The notes beneath the pieces were generated by a model. That model saw only the letters and a program-made list of their open reading frames with translations, was not told the origin of the DNA and made no database searches. Position numbers and translations under genes: made by a program. Positions 18,181 through 26,102 of a stretch of 64,000 nucleotides of DNA are shown piece after piece. The DNA lies in assembly GCF_009827445.1 (NCBI RefSeq), contig NZ_WTYI01000001.1, forward strand, positions 778,172-842,171, in the 5' to 3' direction. The stretch's first letter is position 1, and each line of letters starts with the position of its first letter. This DNA is from Qipengyuania aquimaris. GTDB taxonomy: Bacteria > Pseudomonadota > Alphaproteobacteria > Sphingomonadales > Sphingomonadaceae.

Positions 18181-19379
18181 TGCGTGCGATACTTGCTTCG
18201 ATGACTGCCTTGGCCGTGGCCGGATGCTCTGCAGCCTATTCGGGACCGGTCGAGACGGCCGATGCCGCGCCTCCCGCCGTAAGCCAGAGCATGCCGGAGC
18301 AGATGGCGAGCATGGATCCGGGCGATTCGATCCTGTTCTGGAGCGACGAGCGCCGATCCGCTGCTTTCCGCGACATGGAATCCCTGTTCCCGGGCCTGGA
18401 AGTTGCGCCGGCCAATACCGTGCGCACTTTCCCCCGCGGAGAAAGCCTCGATGCCGAAACCGTCGCCGCAATCCGCAGCTTCATGGCCGACACGCAGGCC
18501 GGCGGGGTAATGGTTCTCGAAGAAGGGAGGCTCCGGTTTGAGGAATATGGCCTGGGCCTTGGCGCGCAGGACCGCTGGACCAGCTTCTCCGTCGCCAAGA
18601 GCTTCACGTCATCCCTGCTCGGTTCGGCGATCGAGGATGGGCACATCGAAAGCCTCGATACGCCGGTGACGTCGATCATTCCCGCCCTCGCGGGCACCGC
18701 TTACGATGGCGTCACGGTTGGTCAGATCGCCACGATGACGTCGGGCGTGGCGTGGAATGAGGATTACACAGATCCCGACAGCGATGTTGCGAAGATGCTG
18801 GCCATCGCGCCGGTTGCAGGGGAATCGCAGGCAGTGACCTATGCCCGCACTCTGACGCGCGAGGCGCCGGCGGGTGAGAAATGGGTCTACAAGACGCTGG
18901 AGACCAATTTGCTCGGCCTCATCGTCGAGGAAGCTACCGGCAGGTCGCTCGCTGCCTATGCAGCGGAGAAGATCGTGGAGCCCGCAGGCTTCGAAGGCGG
19001 CTTGTTCTGGATGCAGGACCTGACCGGCGGCAATATCGGCGGCTGCTGCCTTTCGCTGCGCCTTTCGGACTATGCCCGTTTCGGCCAGTTCGTGCTCGAA
19101 GGTGGCGAAGGCGTAGTACCTGATGGCTGGTTTGCCGATTCAGGCGCGGCGCAGGTCTCCTTCGCCCCCAATGCACCGGGCTTCGGATACGGTTACCAGT
19201 GGTGGGCTTATCCGCAGGGTGCTTACGGCGCGCAGGGCATCTTCGGTCAGGCGATTACCATCGTGCCGGAAAGTGATCTGGTGGTGGCCGTGGTCAGCAA
19301 CTGGCCGACGGCTACGAGCAGCGCCTATCGAGGCAAGTTCCGCGATCTCGTCTATGGCATTGCAGCCGAGGCGGACTGA
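18177..19379 (+). CDS. Lipoprotein serine hydrolase of the class C beta-lactamase fold
   Basis: The 400-residue protein has a lipoprotein signal (MMRAILASMTALAVAGC), with the lipobox Cys at about residue 17, so it is probably membrane-anchored in the periplasm. The penicillin-binding-like domain has the SxxK nucleophile motif SVAK at S138-K141, followed by MTSGVAWNED and YKTLETNLLGLIVEEATG. GYGYQWWAYP lies near the C-terminus. Relatives include esterases, peptidases and class C beta-lactamases; nothing here proves beta-lactam hydrolysis. It overlaps the cyclopropane synthase gene by four bases, suggesting a lipid or envelope substrate. Confidence 0.87.
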   Translation: MMRAILASMTALAVAGCSAAYSGPVETADAAPPAVSQSMPEQMASMDPGDSILFWSDERRSAAFRDMESLFPGLEVAPANTVRTFPRGESLDAETVAAIRSFMADTQAGGVMVLEEGRLRFEEYGLGLGAQDRWTSFSVAKSFTSSLLGSAIEDGHIESLDTPVTSIIPALAGTAYDGVTVGQIATMTSGVAWNEDYTDPDSDVAKMLAIAPVAGESQAVTYARTLTREAPAGEKWVYKTLETNLLGLIVEEATGRSLAAYAAEKIVEPAGFEGGLFWMQDLTGGNIGGCCLSLRLSDYARFGQFVLEGGEGVVPDGWFADSGAAQVSFAPNAPGFGYGYQWWAYPQGAYGAQGIFGQAITIVPESDLVVAVVSNWPTATSSAYRGKFRDLVYGIAAEAD

Positions 19380-19393
19380 ACCCGAAAACGAGT

Positions 19394-19425
19394 GGTGGCG
19401 GAGGCCGCTAAGGCGCACCGCCACC
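19394..19425. terminator. Possible hairpin terminator between convergent genes
   Basis: GGTGGCGG (19394-19401) can pair with CCGCCACC (19418-19425) across a 16-base loop, just after the serine hydrolase stop and before the convergent PilZ gene. There is no T-run, so intrinsic termination is doubtful. Confidence 0.3.
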
Positions 19426-19508
19426 GACGACGAGATACCGGACGAAGGTTCAGGCCAGCGCCCAGCGGTCGCCGCCATTGCGTCGGCACTGTCGCCTGTC
19501 TTGCGAAA

Positions 19509-19856
19509 TCAGTAGGGGCGGTAGGCGCCTTCGCCGCTGTAACGGGCGAGGATGTTGTCATGGACGATCGGCGAGAGAAGCTCGCTGAATGCACAGCCGA
19601 CCATGCAGTTTTCCCACCAGACGACCTGCGCCTGCAACGATTCCAGGCCGGGTAGGGTCAGCCAGCACATCTGGCCCTCGTGCATGCGGTTGATCGCTGC
19701 TGCCGAGAAGCCGGAGATCGACAAATCGTGGACCACCGTCTGGAACGCGCGGCCACCGCTCGCGCGAAGCTGGCCGGGGATGGTGAGCTTGGTACGCGGT
19801 GCGCACCGGTCTTCTTGCGCTGCTACCGAGTAGCGATCCTGGGTCTGGTAGGTCAT
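19509..19856 (-). CDS. PilZ-domain protein (candidate c-di-GMP receptor)
   Basis: The 115-residue single-domain protein begins MTYQTQDRYSVAAQEDR. It shows the two PilZ ligand motifs in degenerate form: an arginine-containing N-terminal segment (EDRCAPRTKLTIPG) and DLSISGF, matching the (D/N)xSxxG motif. PilZ domains bind cyclic di-GMP and control motility, adhesion or exopolysaccharide. The ATG at 19856 is chosen with AAGG upstream; a GTG at 19865 is possible. It is monocistronic. With an exopolysaccharide locus in the same window a regulatory link is attractive but unproven. Confidence 0.85.
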   Translation of the reverse strand: MTYQTQDRYSVAAQEDRCAPRTKLTIPGQLRASGGRAFQTVVHDLSISGFSAAAINRMHEGQMCWLTLPGLESLQAQVVWWENCMVGCAFSELLSPIVHDNILARYSGEGAYRPY

Positions 19857-19975
19857 ATCCGGCACCTTGCTGAGACTGAATTTTTCCGAAACTGCACGTC
19901 CGGGTAAAAACGCGCGTGTTGTTTAGCGGAATCTCTCTCAGGAGGATTACGGAAGAGTCGCGGTATAAGGTTAAC

Positions 19976-20686
19976 CTAACTTTCGATCCGCTCTCGGTGA
20001 CGGGTCTCGAAATCGTTAACAAGCAGCTCCACTAGCCGCGAGCCGACCGCTTGAGGCGGCTTGACTGTCTGTGGGTCTTCCCCGGGATAGGCCTTTGCCC
20101 GCATCGTGGTGCGCGTTGCACCCGGATCGATGATGGCTACGCGCACACCGGAAATTTTCTCGACTTCCTGCGCATAGGATTCGAGCAGGTTGTCGAATGC
20201 GGCCTTCGTACTGCCATAGGCAGACCAATAGGCGCGGGGCGTCTCGCCGACACTGCTGGTCAGCCCGATCACGCGAGCGGCATCCGCGCGCTTCAACAGT
20301 GGGTCGAAATTCGCCAGCAACGCCTGCGTTGCCAGCACGTTGACCGTAACCGCCTGGCTCAATTGCTTGCCGTCGATCTGGGTAACCGGTGTCAAGGCCG
20401 GAAGGTAAGCTGCAGAAATAACAAGGATATCGAGCTTTTCCCAGCGGCTGGAAATAGCCGACGACAAGCGTGCGATCCCGTCGCTTTCAGCCAGGTCGAC
20501 AGGAGCGATGGTCGATGCCCCACCGACGGCATGGATCTGGTCCTCGACCTGTTCGAGCGCCCGGACATCCCTGCCGGTAAGGACCACGTGCGCGCCCGCT
20601 TCGGCAAGGGCGATGGCCGTTGCGGCTCCGATACCCTTGCTCGCACCCGTGACCAGGGCGAGTTTTCCATCGAGCGGTTTCGTCAT
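19976..20686 (-). CDS. Short-chain dehydrogenase/reductase of unknown substrate
   Basis: The 236-residue SDR has the cofactor motif GASKGIGAATAIALAEAG, the strand DILVISAAY in place of NNAG, and the catalytic motif YWSAYGSTKAAFDNL (YxxxK). The C-terminal IDPGATRTTMRAKAYPGEDP is typical of the YciK-like group. The substrate cannot be deduced. It starts one base after the purF stop on the same strand, so it is probably expressed with purF; this pairing is recalled from other sphingomonads but was not checked. Confidence 0.87.
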   Translation of the reverse strand: MTKPLDGKLALVTGASKGIGAATAIALAEAGAHVVLTGRDVRALEQVEDQIHAVGGASTIAPVDLAESDGIARLSSAISSRWEKLDILVISAAYLPALTPVTQIDGKQLSQAVTVNVLATQALLANFDPLLKRADAARVIGLTSSVGETPRAYWSAYGSTKAAFDNLLESYAQEVEKISGVRVAIIDPGATRTTMRAKAYPGEDPQTVKPPQAVGSRLVELLVNDFETRHRERIES

Positions 20687-20687
20687 G

Positions 20688-22175
20688 TCAGGCGACCTTG
20701 TTTACCGGAAATGCGAGCTGTTTCTGCTTGTCTTCGCGCCGGTTGAGATCGGTCAGCGAGGTCGGGTAGTCCCCGGTGAAGCAGGCGTCGCAGAATTGCG
20801 GACAATCCTTCACGCGCGGCTTTTCGCCGACGGCGCGATAAAGTCCGTCGATCGATACGAAGGCGAGGCTGTCCGCCTTGATGAATTCGCGCATGGGTTC
20901 GACATCCATGCGTGCAGCCAGCAACTTGGAGCGTTCGGGCGTATCGACGCCGTAATAGCAGCTGTGTGCGGTCGGCGGGCTGGCCACGCGGAAATGCACT
21001 TCCTTGGCGCCCGCATCGCGCATCATCTCCACGATCTGCATCGAAGTGGTGCCGCGCACGATGGAATCATCGATGAGGACGATCCGCTTGCCTTCCACGA
21101 GCTTGCGGTTGGCGTTGTGCTTGCGCTTCACGCCGGCATGGCGCGCGCCGTCGGAAGGCTGGATGAATGTCCGGCCGACATAGTGCGAGCGGATGATGCC
21201 CAGTTCGAACGGGATGCCCGCTTCCTGCGCATATCCGATAGCGGCCGGTACGCCGCTGTCCGGAACGGGCACGACGAGATCGGCTTCCACCGGCTTTTCC
21301 TTGGCGAGTTCCGCGCCGATGGCCTTGCGCGCTTCGTAGACGCTGCGGCCTGCGAAAAAGCTGTCGGGACGGCTGAAATAGACGTGCTCGAAAATGCAGG
21401 GGCGCGGCTTGTGTGTACCGAAGGGGTGAAGCGAATCCACATTACCGTCATAATCGACCCTGATCAGTTCGCCCGGCTCGACCTCGCGCACCATTTCCGC
21501 GCCGACTACGTCGAAGGCGACGCTTTCACTGGCAAAGGCGATGGCATCGCCGATCCGGCCCATGACGAGCGGACGGATACCGAGCGGGTCGCGGCAGGCG
21601 ATCATGCCTTCCGGCGTCATCACGATGAGCGCATAGGCCCCTTCCAGCAGACGCAGCGCGTCCACGAGGCGGTCAACGATTGTGGGGTACCGGCTCGTCG
21701 CGACGAGGTGGATGATGACTTCGGTGTCGGAGGTCGACTGGAAAATCGCCCCGCGCTGCACCAGTTCTTCGCGCAGCTTGCCCGCGTTCGAGATATTGCC
21801 ATTGTGTGCGACGGCGAACCCGCCGCTGGCGAGATCGGCATACAGAGGCTGTACGTTGCGCAGGCCCGCGCCGCCAGTCGTCGAATAGCGTACGTGGCCG
21901 GCAGCCATATGGCCTGGCAGTTCGGCGATTGCCTCTGCGGAAGAGAAATTTTCGGCAACGTGGCCGAGGCCGCGACGGGCGCGGAATTCAGCGCCGTCCC
22001 AAGCAACGATACCGGCCGCTTCCTGGCCGCGATGCTGCAGGGCATGAAGTCCGAGCGCGGTGGCCGCCGACGCGTCCGCCGCGTTGATAACGCCGAATAC
22101 GCCGCACTCTTCGCGCAGCTTGTCGCCATCCTCGTCGAGGAAAGGGTGGGTGAGGTTCCCAAGGGGCGTTTTCAC
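20688..22175 (-). CDS. purF: Amidophosphoribosyltransferase
   Basis: PurF makes phosphoribosylamine from PRPP and glutamine, the first committed step of purine synthesis. The 495-residue protein has a 23-residue leader and then the class II glutaminase nucleophile C24 in REECGVFGVINAADA, so propeptide removal is expected. Glutaminase landmarks VRYSTTGGAGLRNVQPL and AHNGNISNAGKLR are present. The phosphoribosyltransferase motif is RIVLIDDSIVRGTTS. Cysteines that could hold a 4Fe-4S cluster occur in the C-terminal part (PPTAHSCYYGVDTPE, CPQFCDACFTGDYP), as in the B. subtilis type. Its promoter must lie in the 167 bp shared with divergent lolC. Confidence 0.97.
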   Translation of the reverse strand: MKTPLGNLTHPFLDEDGDKLREECGVFGVINAADASAATALGLHALQHRGQEAAGIVAWDGAEFRARRGLGHVAENFSSAEAIAELPGHMAAGHVRYSTTGGAGLRNVQPLYADLASGGFAVAHNGNISNAGKLREELVQRGAIFQSTSDTEVIIHLVATSRYPTIVDRLVDALRLLEGAYALIVMTPEGMIACRDPLGIRPLVMGRIGDAIAFASESVAFDVVGAEMVREVEPGELIRVDYDGNVDSLHPFGTHKPRPCIFEHVYFSRPDSFFAGRSVYEARKAIGAELAKEKPVEADLVVPVPDSGVPAAIGYAQEAGIPFELGIIRSHYVGRTFIQPSDGARHAGVKRKHNANRKLVEGKRIVLIDDSIVRGTTSMQIVEMMRDAGAKEVHFRVASPPTAHSCYYGVDTPERSKLLAARMDVEPMREFIKADSLAFVSIDGLYRAVGEKPRVKDCPQFCDACFTGDYPTSLTDLNRREDKQKQLAFPVNKVA

Positions 22176-22342
22176 AGGGTGCTGTCCGCGCTGCCAACCG
22201 ATGGCGGTCCAATGGCGATGTTACGGCCCGATTACAAGGGTATTGGTCAGGAGAATGGTGGACCAAACGGCGCAATTCATTGCGCGGCCAGATTTGTCTG
22301 CCTAAACGCTCTGGCCACGGACAACGACAGACAAGAGCCGCC

Positions 22343-23584
22343 TTGATCCTTTCTCCATTCGAACGTGCCATCGCCAAGCGCTACCTGCTCCCCGGCAGGA
22401 GCGAAGCATTCATTGCGCTTGTCGCAGGCATTTCCATCACCGTGGTCATGCTCTCGGTGGCCATGCTGGTCATCGTGATGAGCGTTATGAACGGCTTCCG
22501 CGCCGAGTTGCTCGACAAGATCGTGGGCCTGAACGGTCATGCCATCGTGCAGGCTTATGGCGGAAAGCTGGATGACTGGGAAAATGTATTGCAGGAAGTC
22601 CGCGAAACTCCCGGCGTTGTCGAAGCATCTCCCTTGATCGAACAGCCGCTGCTTGTCACATTCAACGGCCGCGCAAAGGCGATCCTGCTGCGAGGCAATA
22701 CGCTGGAGGACCTGCGCGAACTGGGCCAGAAGACGGTCAGCGGTAACATGGACGCGCTTCAGCCCGGCTCATCCAAGGTCGCCATCGGCGTGCGGCTTGC
22801 AGAGGACATCGGCGCAAGGGTCGGCGATACGATCACGGTTATCAACCCTCAGGGACGCTCGACCCCTTTCGGCACGGTCCCGCGCCAGGTCGGCTACGAG
22901 GTGGCAGCGATCTTCGAGATCGGTGTCTATGATTATGACGGCGCTTTCGTAGTCATGCCGATGCAGGACGCGCAGACCTTGCTGTTGATCGGTGACACGG
23001 TCGGCATGATCGAGGTGAAGGTCACCGATCCGGACGAAGTCGAAACCATCCTCGAACCGGTACAGATGCAATTGGCGGGCAGGGCAGTCGTCCAGGATTG
23101 GAAGACGATCAACTCGACCCTCTTCGAAGCGCTCCAGGTCGAACGCGCTGCGATGGCTTTCGCATTGAGTTTCATGGTCTTGGTTGCCGCTTTCAATATT
23201 CTTTCGAGCTTGGTCATGCTGGTCCGTGCCAAGACGCGCGACATCGCGATCATGCGCACGATGGGGGCGACGCGCCGCAGCCTGACCAAGATTTTCGTGA
23301 CGACCGGCTTCACTGTCGGCGCGCTCGGCACCCTTGCGGGTCTGCTGCTCGGGGCGCTGGTGCTCGCATTCAGGGAGCAGATCGTGAAGGGCATCAGCTG
23401 GCTGACCGGCGCGGACCTGTGGGACCCGCAGGTTCGCTTCCTCAGTGCGATCCCTGCCAAGGTGGATCCGGTCGAGATCGCCATGATCGTCGGGCTTGCG
23501 CTGGTGATGAGCTTCCTCGCTACTCTTTATCCCGCGCTCAAGGCGGCGAGCACGGACCCCGTACAGGTGCTTCGCTATGAGTAA
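22343..23584 (+). CDS. lolC: Lipoprotein-releasing ABC transporter permease (LolC/E)
   Basis: The 413-residue permease extracts outer-membrane lipoproteins from the inner membrane for LolA. The TTG start at 22343 gives [18 protein letters not shown], the usual beginning of alphaproteobacterial LolC; the longer frame to 22280 lacks this conservation. The first membrane helix ([20 protein letters not shown]) is followed by [20 protein letters not shown], a large periplasmic domain, and three C-terminal FtsX-type helices with [19 protein letters not shown]. Alphaproteobacteria often use a single LolC/E hybrid (LolF), and no second permease is seen here. It overlaps lolD by eight bases. Confidence 0.94.
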   Translation: MILSPFERAIAKRYLLPGRSEAFIALVAGISITVVMLSVAMLVIVMSVMNGFRAELLDKIVGLNGHAIVQAYGGKLDDWENVLQEVRETPGVVEASPLIEQPLLVTFNGRAKAILLRGNTLEDLRELGQKTVSGNMDALQPGSSKVAIGVRLAEDIGARVGDTITVINPQGRSTPFGTVPRQVGYEVAAIFEIGVYDYDGAFVVMPMQDAQTLLLIGDTVGMIEVKVTDPDEVETILEPVQMQLAGRAVVQDWKTINSTLFEALQVERAAMAFALSFMVLVAAFNILSSLVMLVRAKTRDIAIMRTMGATRRSLTKIFVTTGFTVGALGTLAGLLLGALVLAFREQIVKGISWLTGADLWDPQVRFLSAIPAKVDPVEIAMIVGLALVMSFLATLYPALKAASTDPVQVLRYE

Positions 23585-24251
23585 TCCCGTCGTCGAACTC
23601 AAAGGCCTGACCCGCAGTTTCGAGCAGGGCGGCGAACGGATCGACGTGCTTCGCGGGGTCGATCTGAAGATCATGCCCGGCGAGATCGTGGCGCTGCTTG
23701 GACCATCGGGGTCGGGCAAGTCTACGCTGCTGCAAGCGGTCGGCCTGCTCGAAGGCGGCTTCGGCGGTGAGATCGTGATCGCTGGGAATTCGGCAGAGAA
23801 ATCCGATGCCAATGCCCGCACGACTCTGCGCCGCGATCATCTCGGCTTCGTCTACCAGTTCCACCACCTCCTGCCGGACTTCGATGCGCGCGAGAACGTG
23901 GTCCTGCCCCAGCTCGTCGCAGGACGCCCACGCGCCGAAGCGGAAGACCGTGCGGAGCAACTGCTGACCGCGCTGGGCCTCGGCCACCGCCTCACCCACC
24001 GGCCAAGCCAGCTCTCCGGCGGCGAACAGCAGCGCGTTGCGGTCGCACGCGGTCTCGCCAACCGCCCGGCACTGGTTCTGGCCGACGAACCCACCGGCAA
24101 CCTCGACGAGGCGACTTCTGACAAGGTGCTGGAGCAGTTCCTGCAGCTTGTCCGCGGGGAAGGCAGTGCGGCGCTGGTCGCGACGCATAACGAACGCCTC
24201 GCCCAGCGAATGGATCGCGTCGTCCGCTTGCACGAGGGCGTGCTGGGTTAG
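23577..24251 (+). CDS. lolD: Lipoprotein-releasing ABC transporter ATPase
   Basis: The 224-residue ATPase powers the adjacent permease. Motifs in order are Walker [10 protein letters not shown], the LolD-type Q-loop region [20 protein letters not shown], the ABC signature [15 protein letters not shown], Walker [14 protein letters not shown] and the H-loop region [13 protein letters not shown]. The FHHLLPEF-like stretch distinguishes LolD from generic MacB-type ATPases. Its ATG lies inside the end of lolC (8-base overlap). Confidence 0.96.
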   Translation: MSNPVVELKGLTRSFEQGGERIDVLRGVDLKIMPGEIVALLGPSGSGKSTLLQAVGLLEGGFGGEIVIAGNSAEKSDANARTTLRRDHLGFVYQFHHLLPDFDARENVVLPQLVAGRPRAEAEDRAEQLLTALGLGHRLTHRPSQLSGGEQQRVAVARGLANRPALVLADEPTGNLDEATSDKVLEQFLQLVRGEGSAALVATHNERLAQRMDRVVRLHEGVLG

Positions 24252-24298
24252 TGGACCCGAAGGTCTCTTCGCTCGTTGCTTGGGAAAGGAGACAATCG

Positions 24299-24577
24299 AT
24301 GACCGACCACCCAAGCACATTCAAGGCGGATGACACGCACACGCCCGGCATCCAGTGGGATGACAGGGCATCCTTGCATCGCACTGGCGACGGCGACGGT
24401 GTCCTCGACGCAGCCAAAGGCTTTCGCTCCGGCACATTCGCCGACCTCGTGAAGCATTTGATGCTGCTGCCTGAGGAAGAGCGGGCCGGCTATTACATCG
24501 AGAAGGCCGGCGACCGTGAGTACCATGCAGAAGAGATAGCCGAGCTCTCCAAACGTCCGGATTTTCCACGCTCGTAG
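24299..24577 (+). CDS. Small hydrophilic protein of unknown function
   Basis: The 92-residue protein starts at an ATG with AAAGGAGA seven bases upstream, which makes it a credible gene. It is hydrophilic and charged, with no signal peptide, membrane segment or metal motif. The middle part (AAKGFRSGTFADLVKHLMLL) and the acidic tail look helical. I do not recognise the family. It begins 47 bases after lolD on the same strand and may be read from the same transcript. Confidence 0.65.
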   Translation: MTDHPSTFKADDTHTPGIQWDDRASLHRTGDGDGVLDAAKGFRSGTFADLVKHLMLLPEEERAGYYIEKAGDREYHAEEIAELSKRPDFPRS

Positions 24578-24657
24578 GGGTTACTTGCCAGTCGGTCGAA
24601 AGCTTGTGACCTGGCGGAGCGCCTCAGGCTACGGCGGGATCAGGGAGGACCTTCTGC

Positions 24658-25191
24658 ATGATCACGACGAGTATCGCGCTGCTATTCCTGCAAGCCGCCA
24701 GCACCGACGCGCCTCAACCAGCAACGCCACCTCCGCCACCGCCTCGCTGCGAGGGGGAGAATTACGAGGCCTTCGATTTTTGGGTCGGCGAATGGCAGGT
24801 GACCCCTGCTGCAGGAGGCGATCCGATCGCCGACAGCCGGATAGAGAAAGTCAGCGCGAACTGCGCAATTCGCGAGACCTGGATGCCCTATCGCGGCGGT
24901 CACGGGACGAGCCTGTCGGCCTATGATCCGGAAACGAACAACTGGCACCAGCTATGGGTCGGTGCGCGCCCGGGACGCGTTTTCTTCGACGGTGGGCCGC
25001 ACGAGGGGACGATGATCCTCACCGGCTATTGGGGCAAGGATGCGCATGGCAATTCGCAGCTTGTGCGTATGACCTACAGCGTGCAAGGCGACGGTTCGGT
25101 CCGCCAGTATGGACAGGCCAGTATCGATCACGGCCAGACCTGGACCGACAGTTTCGACCTCATATATCGCCGCAAGGACGCAGCCGAATGA
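24658..25191 (+). CDS. Exported DUF1579-like protein
   Basis: The 177-residue protein has a short N-terminal hydrophobic segment (MITTSIALLFLQAAS), then a proline-rich linker. The globular domain begins with FDFWVGEWQVTP, a beta-strand opening seen in DUF1579/lipocalin-like proteins. Repeated beta-rich segments follow (YDPETNNWHQLWVGARPGR, then MILTGYWGKD). It is probably periplasmic; its ligand or activity is unknown. GGGAGG lies 10 bases before the ATG. Its stop overlaps the glutathione peroxidase start (ATGA), so translation of the two is coupled. Confidence 0.75.
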   Translation: MITTSIALLFLQAASTDAPQPATPPPPPPRCEGENYEAFDFWVGEWQVTPAAGGDPIADSRIEKVSANCAIRETWMPYRGGHGTSLSAYDPETNNWHQLWVGARPGRVFFDGGPHEGTMILTGYWGKDAHGNSQLVRMTYSVQGDGSVRQYGQASIDHGQTWTDSFDLIYRRKDAAE

Positions 25192-25667
25192 CAACCATCG
25201 CCGATTTCACCGTAGCCAACAACAAGGGCGAGGAAGTCGACCTGTCGGAAAAGCTCGGCAAGGTCCTGCTGGTGGTGAATACGGCCAGCAAGTGCGGTTT
25301 TACGCCGCAGTATGACGGGCTGGAAAAGCTGTTCCAGAAATACTCGAACAAGGGGTTCGAGGTCATGGCCTTTCCCTGCAACCAGTTCGGCAACCAGGAA
25401 CCCGGCGACGCCGAAGAGATCGAGCAATTCTGCAAGGTGAACTTCGGCCTGACATTCCCTCTGATGGCCAAGGTCGACGTCAATGGCGATGATGCCAGTC
25501 CGCTGTTCGACTGGATGAAGAATGAAAAGCCCGGCCTCATGGGCTCCCGGTCCATCAAATGGAACTTCACCAAGTTCCTGATCGATCGTGATGGCAAGGT
25601 GGTGAAGCGCTACGGTCCGAACGATGCGCCCAAGGCCATCGCCAAGGATATCGAGAAGCTGCTGTAA
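25188..25667 (+). CDS. Glutathione peroxidase family thiol peroxidase
   Basis: The 159-residue enzyme reduces hydroperoxides. The active-site Cys is C36 in VVNTASKCGFTPQY, a cysteine and not a selenocysteine. The Gln of the catalytic triad is in PCNQFGNQEPG and the Trp is in KWNFTKFLIDRDG. Bacterial members often use thioredoxin rather than glutathione, and the sequence does not decide this. The ATG at 25188 overlaps the preceding stop; the longer frame to 24954 is a shadow of the upstream gene. It acts in oxidative-stress defence in the cytoplasm. Confidence 0.95.
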   Translation: MTTIADFTVANNKGEEVDLSEKLGKVLLVVNTASKCGFTPQYDGLEKLFQKYSNKGFEVMAFPCNQFGNQEPGDAEEIEQFCKVNFGLTFPLMAKVDVNGDDASPLFDWMKNEKPGLMGSRSIKWNFTKFLIDRDGKVVKRYGPNDAPKAIAKDIEKLL

Positions 25668-25698
25668 CCGCGCAGGCGTAGCGAGCGAAGGATAGGCC

Positions 25699-26028
25699 AT
25701 GCTTGCCGATATCAATCAGTGGTTTCTGTCGCTTGGTGCCGAATATGGCGTCAATCCGTACATCTTCGGCGCCATTTATGTTGGCGCGATCCCTTTTTTC
25801 CTCGCCTCGATGGCGTGGCTCGTGAAACGGGCGAGGGCGAAGAAATCCACGGTCCTCCCGACGCTGTGCGCAGGGTTCTGCTTTGTGTCGGCCTATCTCT
25901 ATCTCGCCATCGCGGGCCGCAATATCCCGGTCTGGGTGTGGGTCTTCCTCGGCGTGCTGGTCGCCTATGGCGCGTGGTCGACCATCCGCGACGCACGGCG
26001 CAAGATCGCGGCGGTGAGGGACGACTGA
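25699..26028 (+). CDS. Small integral membrane protein of unknown function
   Basis: The 109-residue protein has about three membrane helices: around residues 20-41 (PYIFGAIYVGAIPFFLASMA), 52-70 (VLPTLCAGFCFVSAYLYLAI) and 75-92 (VWVWVFLGVLVAYGAW). A basic tail (RDARRKIAAVRDD) follows. Basic residues between helices one and two suggest that loop faces the cytoplasm. AAGGATAGG lies just upstream of the ATG. The family is not recognised. It sits between the glutathione peroxidase and dnaE genes, all on the same strand. Confidence 0.75.
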   Translation: MLADINQWFLSLGAEYGVNPYIFGAIYVGAIPFFLASMAWLVKRARAKKSTVLPTLCAGFCFVSAYLYLAIAGRNIPVWVWVFLGVLVAYGAWSTIRDARRKIAAVRDD

Positions 26029-26102
26029 TTTTCTCCACCGTCTGTGGAGAATAAGACTTGCCTCGCTCTTCCGAATTGGTGGGAAATCACTAATTTGGAG
26101 CG

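Noticed and set aside
18177-19379. Interpretation of the serine hydrolase as a beta-lactamase linked to the BlaI/M56 system
   Set aside because: The SVAK motif is shared by esterases and peptidases, the gene is far from the repressor pair and has no dyad operator before it.
19968-19977. Ten-base palindrome AGGTTAACCT
   Set aside because: Short, overlaps the stop of the SDR gene, and has no partner copy; likely chance.
20508-22346. 612-residue open frame on the plus strand
   Set aside because: It lies antisense to purF, which has full family motifs and length; the plus-strand frame has no recognisable domain and results from high-GC codon bias.
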